Source: Arcanobacterium bovis (GTDB lineage: Bacteria; Actinomycetota; Actinomycetes; Actinomycetales; Actinomycetaceae). Taken from it: 64,000 bases of DNA. This document shows positions 10,093 through 18,487 of this stretch, piece by piece. The DNA lies in contig NZ_SJDT01000002.1 of the NCBI RefSeq assembly GCF_004331995.1, forward strand, positions 62,001-126,000. Direction: 5' to 3'. A model generated the notes under the pieces. It was not told the origin of the DNA. It made no database searches and worked only from the letters and a program-made list of their open reading frames with translations. Each line of letters opens with the position of its first letter. The first letter of the stretch is position 1. The translations under genes were made by a program, and so were the position numbers.

Positions 10093-10126
10093 GTTGAGGC
10101 GACGCTAAGCGTCGCCTCAACTTTTT
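10093..10126 (+). terminator. Rho-independent terminator after DUF3040 gene
   Basis: A perfect 13-bp stem (GTTGAGGCGACGC and its complement) with a 3-base loop, followed by five T residues. It separates the DUF3040 gene from the mraZ control region. Confidence 0.9.
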
Positions 10127-10143
10127 GTATCCAGAATGGATTC

Positions 10144-10207
10144 TTGGGGCGTTTGGCGCAACTTCTGCATATATATCGAGAAGTTGCACCAAACGCCCCA
10201 AATTTTT
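10144..10207 (+). terminator. Long 23-bp inverted repeat followed by T-run
   Basis: The arms at 10144-10166 and 10179-10201 match at 22 of 23 positions. They enclose a 12-base AT-rich loop and are followed by ATTTTT. The element could be a second terminator in tandem with the one at 10093-10126. No gene lies between the two, so it may instead end a small transcript or act as a structured element in front of mraZ. Confidence 0.7.
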
Positions 10208-10326
10208 CCCGCTGTGGTGAAATATTGCTCGCTCCGGTGAGCTCAATCTCGAAAATTCCCTCCACCATATTTTTCGTTGATATCTCGAGAAAAAACTTTC
10301 ACGAAATATCGAAATTGACTTGAATG

Positions 10327-10351
10327 TGGTTCGAAATGGAGTAAAGTGGAG
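10327..10351 (+). promoter_or_regulatory. MraZ operator: three TGG-N-N repeats with 10-base period
   Basis: TGGTT, TGGAG and TGGAG begin at 10327, 10337 and 10347, exactly ten bases apart. MraZ is known in other bacteria to bind tandem TGGGN-type boxes spaced by five bases in its own promoter. A TTGACT at 10315-10320 could be the -35 element, so the boxes would overlap the core promoter as expected for autorepression. Confidence 0.8.
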
Positions 10352-10379
10352 TCGTGAACCTATAGAAGGGAGGTGCATG

Positions 10380-10811
10380 GTGTTTCTCGGTACGTACGAA
10401 CCGCGTTTGGACGACAAGGGACGCCTGATCCTCCCTGCTAAATTTCGTGACCAGCTCGCTGGGGGTCTCGTCATAACCCGCGGTCAGGAACACTGTCTCT
10501 ACGTGTTCCCGATGGCAAATTTTGAAGAGCACCTCGAAAAACTCCAGCAAGCACCGATCACCTCGAAAGAAGCACGAACCTATACACGCGTATTTCTTTC
10601 GGGCGCGAATGATCAGATTCCAGACAAACAGGGGCGTATTAATATCCCCGTCAATCTGCGTGAATATGCCAGCTTGAATCGCGAGCTTGCAGTGATTGGC
10701 TCTGGTAGCCACGTAGAAATTTGGGATCTTGAAGCGTGGAACTCCTATTTGGAGGGAAGCGAATCTGAATTCGCAGATCGGGAAGACGAACTAATTCCCG
10801 GAGTGTTCTGA
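10380..10811 (+). CDS. mraZ: Transcriptional regulator MraZ
   Basis: DNA-binding autorepressor at the head of the dcw cluster. Starting at GTG 10380 the protein begins [15 protein letters not shown] and has 143 residues, the usual family length. Two SpoVT/AbrB-like repeats are visible: [16 protein letters not shown] in the first half and [16 protein letters not shown] in the second. GGAGG is 6 bases before the GTG; an in-frame ATG at 10377 would be closer to it. Three MraZ-type boxes sit just upstream. Confidence 0.93.
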   Translation: MFLGTYEPRLDDKGRLILPAKFRDQLAGGLVITRGQEHCLYVFPMANFEEHLEKLQQAPITSKEARTYTRVFLSGANDQIPDKQGRINIPVNLREYASLNRELAVIGSGSHVEIWDLEAWNSYLEGSESEFADREDELIPGVF

Positions 10812-10845
10812 GGTCACTCGGCTTCCTACCGCAGTCTTGAGGTAA

Positions 10846-10874
10846 TTCCCCAACTTCAAGCCGGCGGTGGGGAA
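10846..10874 (+). other. Small hairpin between mraZ and rsmH
   Basis: TTCCCCA and TGGGGAA form a 7-bp stem around a 15-base loop in the 125-base mraZ-rsmH gap. It has no T-run, so it is not a standard terminator. It may be an mRNA structure. Confidence 0.35.
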
Positions 10875-10936
10875 CCAAGTGAACTCAGCTCACACTAAAT
10901 AAATATTGCTCGAACAGGATAAGGAAAGGAGTCGGA

Positions 10937-12004
10937 GTGAATATGCCTGCGTCGCTGCCAAATTCATCATGCGAAATGGCATCTCATACACGCGAATTGC
11001 GTGCAGACGATAATGCGCTTCATCTTCCGGTTCTTTTGCGTACCTGTTTAGATCTAATGGCGCCTGCTATCAGAAATGATGGCAGCGTTGTTATTGACTG
11101 CACGCTGGGAATGGGTGGCCATACTGAAGGCATCCTTTCAGAGTTTCCGCACGTTACAGTAGTGGGAATAGATCGTGATCCCCAAGCAATTGAGCTTGCT
11201 TCTCAGCGTTTGCAAAGATTTGGCGAGCGCTTTCACGCTGTTCACACCACGTACGACGACGTCGACCGAGTTGCTGCCAAGTACGGGCAGGGCGGGAAAG
11301 TCGATGCGATTCTCATGGATCTTGGAGTGTCCTCCCTGCAACTTGATGCAGTTGAACGAGGGTTTTCCTACGCACACGAAGCTCCGCTCGATATGCGTAT
11401 GAACCCGAGCCAAGGCATGAGCGCGAAAGAGCTACTCAATTCCGCAGATTCGAAAGAAATCGCGCGGATTTTGCGCGTCTATGGCGAAGAAAAATTCGCT
11501 GCCAAGATTGCGCAAGAGATCGTTCGGCGTCGAGAAATTGAAGCCTTGGAAACCACAACTCAACTGGTAGACATCGTGCGCGACTCGTTGCCAGCAGCTG
11601 CGAAACGCACCGGTGGAAATCCGGCAAAGCGTACCTTCCAAGCGATCCGTATTGCCGTGAACTCAGAGCTTTCAGTGCTCGAAGCGGCCGTTCCGCGGGC
11701 TATCGAATCCTTACGGGTTGGGGGTCGCCTTGTGGTGGAGTCCTATCAATCACTTGAAGATCGTATTGTCAAGGATGCCTTTAAGCAGGGGCTACAAGCC
11801 ACAACGCCTCCAGGTCTACCGATGGAACTCGAAGACCACAAACCCTATCTCAAAGCTGTGGTGCGTGGGGCGTTGAAAGCGGACGACGACGAACTCGCTC
11901 GCAATTCGCGCGCTGCATCAGTTCGGCTCCGGGCTGTTGAGCGACTGCGAGCCACACCAAGTCATGTATTTAACAAAGAACACTATCGAGGGGACTCCTT
12001 ATGA
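10937..12004 (+). CDS. rsmH: 16S rRNA (cytosine(1402)-N4)-methyltransferase
   Basis: SAM-dependent methyltransferase (MraW) that modifies C1402 in the ribosomal P site. Motifs seen: VIDCTLGMGGHTEGIL (SAM loop), GIDRDPQAIELA, ILMDLGVSSLQLD, RGFSY..APLDMRM, FQAIRIAVNSEL and SYQSLEDRIVK near the end. It has 355 residues from the GTG at 10937, which has AGGAG five bases before it. An ATG at 10943 is the alternative. The stop overlaps the ftsL start by four bases (ATGA). Confidence 0.95.
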   Translation: MNMPASLPNSSCEMASHTRELRADDNALHLPVLLRTCLDLMAPAIRNDGSVVIDCTLGMGGHTEGILSEFPHVTVVGIDRDPQAIELASQRLQRFGERFHAVHTTYDDVDRVAAKYGQGGKVDAILMDLGVSSLQLDAVERGFSYAHEAPLDMRMNPSQGMSAKELLNSADSKEIARILRVYGEEKFAAKIAQEIVRRREIEALETTTQLVDIVRDSLPAAAKRTGGNPAKRTFQAIRIAVNSELSVLEAAVPRAIESLRVGGRLVVESYQSLEDRIVKDAFKQGLQATTPPGLPMELEDHKPYLKAVVRGALKADDDELARNSRAASVRLRAVERLRATPSHVFNKEHYRGDSL

Positions 12005-12396
12005 GCGCTGCTAACTACGCGGTATCTCGCCGCGCTGTATCGCCACAATCTCGTCCAGTAATCGCAGCTCCTGGGCTTAAAGTAGTCCCTAGTCCGGCTC
12101 CGGCGCGCGGAATGTTCACCACCGTTATCGCCTGCCTGCTGATCTTTGTTGCTTCAATCACGCTCGCTTTTTACCTCAACACGCGCATGGTTCAAGGCGC
12201 ATACGAACTAAAGACGATTAAAGTTGAACTAAGTAAAGTTGAAGCGCGTATGGACACCCTGCAAGGGGATGTGGTTGGGCTTTCTACTCCGGATCGTTTG
12301 CGGGAAAACGCAGCGAAGCTGGGGATGGTGCCAGCAACAGACTTACGCCATATAGACGTTGCTTCGGGAGCAATCACGGGTAACAACAAAAAGTAG
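12001..12396 (+). CDS. ftsL: Cell division protein FtsL-like
   Basis: This 131-residue bitopic membrane protein has a short cytoplasmic N-terminus, one hydrophobic segment near residues 38-60, then a periplasmic coiled-coil-like stretch (LSKVEARMDTLQGDVVGLS). The sequence is poorly conserved, and the call rests on topology and position between rsmH and ftsI. FtsL works with FtsQ and FtsB to activate the FtsWI septal synthase. It is translationally coupled to rsmH by an ATGA overlap. Confidence 0.8.
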   Translation: MSAANYAVSRRAVSPQSRPVIAAPGLKVVPSPAPARGMFTTVIACLLIFVASITLAFYLNTRMVQGAYELKTIKVELSKVEARMDTLQGDVVGLSTPDRLRENAAKLGMVPATDLRHIDVASGAITGNNKK

Positions 12397-12404
12397 GGAA
12401 TGGT

Positions 12405-14297
12405 ATGACGGAACGTGAGAATCTTCGTTCGCGCCTCTCACACTCCGGCGTAAAATCTCGGCAGAGCAATGGCTCTGCGGCAGCTGAACGTGATTCCATG
12501 CGCTTTGCGCGCACTACAACGAACCGGCGTTTGCGTGCCATCATCGCCATTATCTTGGCGATGGCAGTTTTGCTTGTGGGGCGTCTTGTTGTATTGCAAG
12601 TAATCCAAGCAGATCAGCTATCCTCCCTTGCCCGTGATTTTCGTAGTCGTTCGTACACCCAAGAAGCGCTGCGCGGCGATATCCTCGATTCCAATGGTGA
12701 CGTACTTGCTACGTCGGTGCCACGGTATAACGTGCGTGTAGATCAAGTCGCGATCAAGGATTACAAGCGTTATAACGAGAACGGCGATGTGATCGGCACT
12801 GGAGCCACCGCGGCTGCCGCTGAACTTGCGCCCGTTCTTAAAGAGGACCAAGCTACGCTCGGCGGTCGGCTCTTGGGTGGGGACAAGAAAACCCATTGGG
12901 GACTTATCAAATCTGGACTCACACCCGATGAATGGCGCAAAATTAGCGAACTTAATATCCATGGGATATTTCCGGAACGTTATATGCAACGGGTTTACCC
13001 AAACGGCAGTGTAGCGGGCTCGGTGCTCGGCTACGTTGGGCAAACCAAAGAAGATCCTCATTCGCAAGGTCGGGCAGGAATTGAACAGTCGCTAAACGAC
13101 GTGCTTAAAGGCACTGATGGAAAGCTCACCGTTGAAGTGGGTCCCGACGGAACAATCTTCCCACAAGGAGAGATTGTTGATACCCCTGCAAAAGATGGTC
13201 GCGACGTCAAGCTAACAATCAATCGTGACCTGCAAAAAGTTGCTCAAGATGCGGTGGATAAATCGGTCTCACGCTTCGGGGCTAAATGGGGCAGCGCCGT
13301 CGTCGTAGAAATCGGTACCGGGCGCGTGCTGGCACTGGCGGACAGCGCCAGCCCAAATCCCGGAAAATTGAACGAAACTGATCCAAAGAACTGGGGTTCT
13401 CGTGCTGTGAGCAGTATTGTTGAACCAGGTTCGACTGGAAAAATCATCACCTATTCTGCGGCAATCAATGAGGGGAAGATTTCACCGCTGAGCGTGTTTA
13501 CGGTGCCAGCTGCGTACAAAACCTCTACCGGTGAAGTGATTAACGACGTCGAAAATCACGCCACTGCCCGCATGACCGCTGCGGGAATTATCGCGCTTTC
13601 CTACAACACAGGCTTGGTACAGATCGGCCAGCTTGTGGACGATAAGAAGCGCTTTGAGTACATGAAAGCCTTTGGCATTGGCGAAAAGACAGGAATCGAA
13701 TTGCCGGCCGAAGAGGCAGGACTCTTCGATGACTACACCAAATGGGATAGGCGATCACGCTTCACTACGATGTTCGGTCAGGCGTATGCAGTCACACCTG
13801 TTCAGCTTGTGCAAATTGCCGCCATTGTGGGCAGTAAAGGCGTGAAGAATCCAATCCACATCGTTGATGGAACATTTGACGAAAATGGAACTTACCAGCC
13901 AACAGTGGTTAAAGAAGCCCAGCGAGTAATTTCTGAACAGACATCAGACACCATCTTGAAAATGATGCAAGGCGTGACGCAAAAGGGATCAACGGGTCAG
14001 CTTGCCGCTGTTGCAGGTTATAACGTGGCTGGTAAAACTGGTACTGCCCAGGTCATTAACGGTGCTGGAAAGACCACCGCGCTCGTGGGTACGTTTACTG
14101 GTCTCATTCCGGCTGAAAACCCGAAGATTGCGGTGGCTGTGGTAATTTATACAGGTCACGAACCAGGATTCGGTGGCGTTATTGCTGCTCCAGTATTCGC
14201 TGATATCGGTGAGTTTGCGATGAGACAGATGAAGGTTCCACCATCAACAGTGCCGTTATACAAGTATCCTTGGTATGAATCCGAGATGGGAAAGTGA
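12405..14297 (+). CDS. ftsI: Septal peptidoglycan transpeptidase FtsI (class B PBP)
   Basis: This 630-residue division transpeptidase has a basic cytoplasmic tail, a transmembrane helix near residues 43-66, a pedestal domain and a penicillin-binding domain. The active-site serine is in EPGSTGK near residue 342, SYN is near 398 and KTGTAQ near 543, so all three catalytic motifs are intact. It partners FtsW, encoded further down the same unit. It starts 8 bases after ftsL. The last bases (TGATG) overlap the start of murE. Confidence 0.94.
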   Translation: MTERENLRSRLSHSGVKSRQSNGSAAAERDSMRFARTTTNRRLRAIIAIILAMAVLLVGRLVVLQVIQADQLSSLARDFRSRSYTQEALRGDILDSNGDVLATSVPRYNVRVDQVAIKDYKRYNENGDVIGTGATAAAAELAPVLKEDQATLGGRLLGGDKKTHWGLIKSGLTPDEWRKISELNIHGIFPERYMQRVYPNGSVAGSVLGYVGQTKEDPHSQGRAGIEQSLNDVLKGTDGKLTVEVGPDGTIFPQGEIVDTPAKDGRDVKLTINRDLQKVAQDAVDKSVSRFGAKWGSAVVVEIGTGRVLALADSASPNPGKLNETDPKNWGSRAVSSIVEPGSTGKIITYSAAINEGKISPLSVFTVPAAYKTSTGEVINDVENHATARMTAAGIIALSYNTGLVQIGQLVDDKKRFEYMKAFGIGEKTGIELPAEEAGLFDDYTKWDRRSRFTTMFGQAYAVTPVQLVQIAAIVGSKGVKNPIHIVDGTFDENGTYQPTVVKEAQRVISEQTSDTILKMMQGVTQKGSTGQLAAVAGYNVAGKTGTAQVINGAGKTTALVGTFTGLIPAENPKIAVAVVIYTGHEPGFGGVIAAPVFADIGEFAMRQMKVPPSTVPLYKYPWYESEMGK

Positions 14298-15964
14298 TGA
14301 TACGGCCAACGGTAAATCCGCAGCACACACTCACCAGTGTGGTCGATTTTCTGCTCACACATGATGCTCTTGCAGCTCTGATCGTGGGAAATCGCTCGTG
14401 TGACCTGCGAAAGTGGCGTGATGAACACGACGATCTAGCTGCGCAATTCGAACGAATTGGCGTTACAGGTGCGGCGATTGGTAGCCGTGAGATAGAAGCT
14501 GGCGATATCTTTATCGCAGTGCCTGGCGAGCGGGTTCATGGTGCAAAATTTGCTAGTGCTGCCCAGAGTGCGGGCGCAGTGGCCATTCTTACCGATCGCG
14601 CCGGATACGAGATTATTAGTAGCGATCAGCCGCTTGAGGTGCCAGTCCTTATCGCCAACGATATCGCAGGATGCCAAGGCGCCGTGGCCACTTTCGTGTA
14701 TAACACCCCTTGTGACGGCGTTAGCTCGTTTGGAATCACCGGCACGAACGGCAAAACCACCACCAGCTATATTCTCGATTTCCTCCTCAGCGCGCTTGGG
14801 CGCACGGTAGGTCTCGTGGGAACTGTCGTTGTGCGAGTAGGGAACGAAGAAATTCCCGCGATGATGACGACGCCGCAGGCAGTTGAATTGCAGGCGATGC
14901 TGGCAAATATGCGTGAGCACGGCATGGATACTTTGGTGATGGAGGTTTCTTCGCATGCTTTGGCGCAAAAACGCACCAAACCAATCTGCTTTGACGTGGC
15001 TGGTTTCACGAATTTAACCCAAGATCATCTCGATTTTCACAAGACATTTGACGAGTATTACGCGGCCAAAAAGGAGCTTTTTTCACCTGATAACTCGCGC
15101 TTTTGTGTGATTTCGGTAGACGATGATTTTGGGCGTCGGCTCTATGAGGAAACGGTGCAGGCACGCCCTGATTCTTGCCTCGCTTTGGCCGTGAAGTCTG
15201 AGCTCGGTAGCGCAACTGGTTGGCAGGTGCGCAATATTGCTACGAATCTAGCTGGATCAACTTTTGATTTGCACTCCCCAGCAGGAGAAAGGATTTCCGT
15301 AAATCTCGGCTTGCCGGGCGAATTTAACGTGCAAAACGCGGCTTTAGCCATCGCGATGCTCGTGCAAGCGGGAGTTGGAATCCAAGAAATCTCGCAGGTG
15401 TTGGCGATGCATGGGGGACTTTTCCCTGAGGTTCCGGGGCGAATGGAGCTTATTGCCGACGAGCCGCGTGTGATTGTTGATTTTGCGCACAATCCTGATG
15501 CTCTTGCAAAAGCGATTGAGGCTTTGCGCCCAACAACCGCGGGAAAACTAGTTGTTCTTACTGGCTCAGCGGGTGACCGAGATCGTGCCAAGCGGCCGTT
15601 GATGGGGGAGATCGTTTCGTCGCTTGCCGATTTTACAATCATCACCGACGACGATCCTCATTCAGAAGATCCTGCGCAGATTCGGCAGGAGATCATTGCT
15701 GGGATTGGTACAGGCGCTGATTTTGTTGAGATCGCAGATCGCGCAGAAGCGATTTCCACCGCAATCGCTCAAGCTGCGCTTCAAGATACAATTTTTATTG
15801 CTGGTCGTGGACATGAACTGTGGCAAGATTGCGACGGTGTGCTGGTTGAGCTCGACGACAGAGCCATCGCGCGTACTGCGCTCGCTAAGCGCAACGTCGT
15901 CGTCACCGATAATTCGTCCGAAACTGAAGCTAGCTCCGAGAAGGATTGGGCAAAGGAAAACTGA
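14297..15964 (+). CDS. murE: UDP-MurNAc-tripeptide synthetase MurE (probably L-lysine or ornithine type)
   Basis: Mur ligase adding the third amino acid to UDP-MurNAc-L-Ala-D-Glu. The ATP loop is GITGTNGKTTT near residues 148-158. The substrate-selecting motif, DNPR in diaminopimelate enzymes, reads DDPH near residues 453-456, followed by SED. The arginine that binds the second carboxylate of diaminopimelate is absent, pointing to L-Lys or L-Orn as substrate. The N-terminus is longer than usual (about 55 residues before the first domain). The start is ATG at 14297 overlapping the ftsI stop, or GTG at 14294. Confidence 0.92.
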   Translation: MIRPTVNPQHTLTSVVDFLLTHDALAALIVGNRSCDLRKWRDEHDDLAAQFERIGVTGAAIGSREIEAGDIFIAVPGERVHGAKFASAAQSAGAVAILTDRAGYEIISSDQPLEVPVLIANDIAGCQGAVATFVYNTPCDGVSSFGITGTNGKTTTSYILDFLLSALGRTVGLVGTVVVRVGNEEIPAMMTTPQAVELQAMLANMREHGMDTLVMEVSSHALAQKRTKPICFDVAGFTNLTQDHLDFHKTFDEYYAAKKELFSPDNSRFCVISVDDDFGRRLYEETVQARPDSCLALAVKSELGSATGWQVRNIATNLAGSTFDLHSPAGERISVNLGLPGEFNVQNAALAIAMLVQAGVGIQEISQVLAMHGGLFPEVPGRMELIADEPRVIVDFAHNPDALAKAIEALRPTTAGKLVVLTGSAGDRDRAKRPLMGEIVSSLADFTIITDDDPHSEDPAQIRQEIIAGIGTGADFVEIADRAEAISTAIAQAALQDTIFIAGRGHELWQDCDGVLVELDDRAIARTALAKRNVVVTDNSSETEASSEKDWAKEN

Positions 15965-15967
15965 CAC

Positions 15968-17401
15968 ATGTTTGATGCTACGTTTGCAAAGGTTGTACAC
16001 GCCTGTGCCGGTAAGTTGCTCGTAGATGAGCTCGATCCGCAGATTGCCCAAACCGCGATTTCAGCGGTCGTGACCGATAACCGCGCGGTGTCGGGCGGAG
16101 AACTATTTGTTGCCATCAAAGGTGAGCGTTCGAATGGAAATGACTATGGCGCAGACGCGCTTGCACGCGGAGCGGTGGCGATTCTTACGGACGATCCACA
16201 CCAAGCTCTTGCGGCGGCAGTTGCTCCTGAGCGCTTGATTTGTGTGGATGACGTCGTCTGCGCACTGGGAATGCTCGCACGCGAATCTTTGCGAGAATTG
16301 CGAAACACCGGCAATAATGCTCTGAAAGTTGTTGGAATCACTGGTTCAGTGGGCAAGACCACCACCAAGGATCTGCTGGCGCAAATATTGGCTTATCGGG
16401 GTGCCATTGTGGCCCCGCCTAATTCTTTCAATAACGAAATTGGAGTGCCGCTTACCGTGCTCCGGGCAGACGCCCAAACGGCAACGCTCGTATTGGAAAT
16501 GGGGGCTGATCATGTGGGGAATATTGAGTACTTGACCTCTATTGCTCCACCTGATGTGTCGGTTGTGCTGGCTGTTGCTCGTGCGCATCTGGGGGAGTTC
16601 GGCGGTATCGAGAATGTTGCGCGAGCTAAGTCCGAATTGGTGCAAGGTACGCAAGAAAATGGGCACGTGGTATTGAATGCCGACGACGTTCGCGTAGCAG
16701 CGATGCAAGGGTTAAGTGCCGTTCCGGTTACCTTATTTACGGCGCATGAGTCGGCAGCTGAGCTACATCACGTGAGTGCATCGGATATCGTCAATAGTTC
16801 AGGGCATGCGCAATTCACGTTGCACATTGGTAGCGAAGAGCGGCGGGTGCGGCTTGCCCTTGCTGGTATGCACCATATTTATAACGCGCTCGCTGCCAGC
16901 GCAGTTGCTGACGTACTCGATATTCCCATCAACCATATCGCCGAAGTATTGGAGCGTTCACGAGCCGCGAGCCCGCATCGCATGGATGTGCGTACAGTGG
17001 CAGGTGCCACGGTTATCGACGATTCGTACAATGCCAATCCAGATTCGATGCGGGCGGGGTTGCGCGCATTAGCAGATTTAGGTGAAGAAAAACGAAAGAT
17101 TGCCGTGCTCGGAACGATGCTCGAATTAGGTGGGGAATCTGACGTTGAGCATCAACAAATCGGTATATACCTTGCGGATTTGGGAATTGACGTAGCGATT
17201 TGCGTTGGCGAGGGCACTGAACAACTCGCTCAATCGGCACGGTCAGGTGGAGTCAATGTACACCAATTCAGTACTGTTGAATCTGCACAAGAGTTTCTTC
17301 GCTCAGAAATGGGCTATGGTGACGTAGTCTTGTTGAAGGGCTCGAATGGTTCGGGGATTTGGAAGATTGCCGATGAACTCGTAAAAGAAGAAGGGGAGTA
17401 A
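15968..17401 (+). CDS. murF: UDP-MurNAc-tripeptide-D-alanyl-D-alanine ligase
   Basis: Adds the D-Ala-D-Ala dipeptide to complete the pentapeptide precursor in the cytoplasm. The ATP loop GITGSVGKTTTKDLLA lies near residues 121-136, then NSFNNEIGVPLTVL, a typical MurF substrate stretch, and VIDDSYNANPDSM in the C-terminal domain. At 477 residues the length is usual. It begins three bases after the murE stop and ends immediately before the mraY ATG, so it is clearly within one transcription unit. Confidence 0.95.
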   Translation: MFDATFAKVVHACAGKLLVDELDPQIAQTAISAVVTDNRAVSGGELFVAIKGERSNGNDYGADALARGAVAILTDDPHQALAAAVAPERLICVDDVVCALGMLARESLRELRNTGNNALKVVGITGSVGKTTTKDLLAQILAYRGAIVAPPNSFNNEIGVPLTVLRADAQTATLVLEMGADHVGNIEYLTSIAPPDVSVVLAVARAHLGEFGGIENVARAKSELVQGTQENGHVVLNADDVRVAAMQGLSAVPVTLFTAHESAAELHHVSASDIVNSSGHAQFTLHIGSEERRVRLALAGMHHIYNALAASAVADVLDIPINHIAEVLERSRAASPHRMDVRTVAGATVIDDSYNANPDSMRAGLRALADLGEEKRKIAVLGTMLELGGESDVEHQQIGIYLADLGIDVAICVGEGTEQLAQSARSGGVNVHQFSTVESAQEFLRSEMGYGDVVLLKGSNGSGIWKIADELVKEEGE

Positions 17402-18487
17402 ATGCTTTCGATTTTGGTCGCGGGTGCGGTAGCGCTTGCTATTTCCCTGTTTTGCACTCCTTTTCTTATCAAAGTGCTTGAGAAGCGTTCCTATGGTCAG
17501 TTCATTCGTGAAGATGGCCCCACGACGCACCTGACCAAACGTGGTACTCCTACGATGGGTGGCTTGATCATTATTCTGGCTACGGTGCTGGGATATTTGA
17601 TCAGTAACTTAGTCACCTCACGTGTTCCCAATGTCTCTGGAGTGCTGCTCGTCTTTCTCATGGTAGGGCTCGGCTTCATCGGCTTTATGGACGATTTCAT
17701 CAAGGTACGCAAAGAGCGATCCTTGGGTTTGACGCCGATGGCGAAGATCATTGGACAAGGCGCTGTAGGTATTATTTTTTCTGTTCTTGCGCTGCAATTT
17801 CGTAATGATCTCAACAGGACGCCAGGTTCAACCCATATTTCGATAGTTCGGGACACCAAACTGGATTTAGCCTTTGGTGGCATCGTGCTTGGAACGATTC
17901 TGTTCGTGCTTTGGGCGAATTTTCTGATTACGGCATGGTCTAACGCAGTGAATCTCACCGACGGTCTGGACGGCTTGGCCGCAGGTGCATCTGCCGTGGG
18001 ATTTGGTGCTTACGTAGTAGTTACGCTGTGGCAGTCGTATCAACCGTGCTTGTCGGTGGTGAATCCTGAACAAGGTTGCTACGACGTTCGTGATCCACGC
18101 GATCTAGCGATGATTGCAGCTGCAATTGTGGGAGCCTGCTTGGGCTTCTTGTGGCACAATACCTCACCAGCACGGATCTTCATGGGAGACACCGGTTCAC
18201 TTGCACTTGGTGGAGCATTCGCGGGAATTTCCATTCTCACTCAGACCGAATTTTTGGCACTCTTCTTGGGCGGTCTCTTCCTCATCATTATTATTTCGGA
18301 CATTATCCAGATTGGTTTCTTCAAAGCCACTGGTAAACGCGTATTTAGAATGGCACCGCTTCATCACCATTTTGAGCTGAAAGGTTGGAAGGAAGTAACA
18401 ATCGTCGTGCGCTTCTGGCTCATCCAATTCCTGCTCGCAGCCGTGGGCATCGGTCTATTTTATGCGGAATGGTTATCCCAGCAATGA
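17402..18487 (+). CDS. mraY: Phospho-N-acetylmuramoyl-pentapeptide transferase
   Basis: Integral membrane enzyme that transfers phospho-MurNAc-pentapeptide to undecaprenyl phosphate, making lipid I. It has 361 residues and about ten hydrophobic helices. Diagnostic motifs are GPTTHLTKRGTPTMGG, the catalytic acidic loop NAVNLTDGLDGLA, FMGDTGSLALGG, and the HHHFELKGW loop. The ATG directly follows the murF stop codon. The end overlaps the murD start (ATGA). Confidence 0.96.
   Translation: MLSILVAGAVALAISLFCTPFLIKVLEKRSYGQFIREDGPTTHLTKRGTPTMGGLIIILATVLGYLISNLVTSRVPNVSGVLLVFLMVGLGFIGFMDDFIKVRKERSLGLTPMAKIIGQGAVGIIFSVLALQFRNDLNRTPGSTHISIVRDTKLDLAFGGIVLGTILFVLWANFLITAWSNAVNLTDGLDGLAAGASAVGFGAYVVVTLWQSYQPCLSVVNPEQGCYDVRDPRDLAMIAAAIVGACLGFLWHNTSPARIFMGDTGSLALGGAFAGISILTQTEFLALFLGGLFLIIIISDIIQIGFFKATGKRVFRMAPLHHHFELKGWKEVTIVVRFWLIQFLLAAVGIGLFYAEWLSQQ

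Noticed and set aside
16346-16708. 120-residue minus-strand frame inside murF
   Set aside because: Lies opposite highly conserved MurF codons and has no recognisable features.
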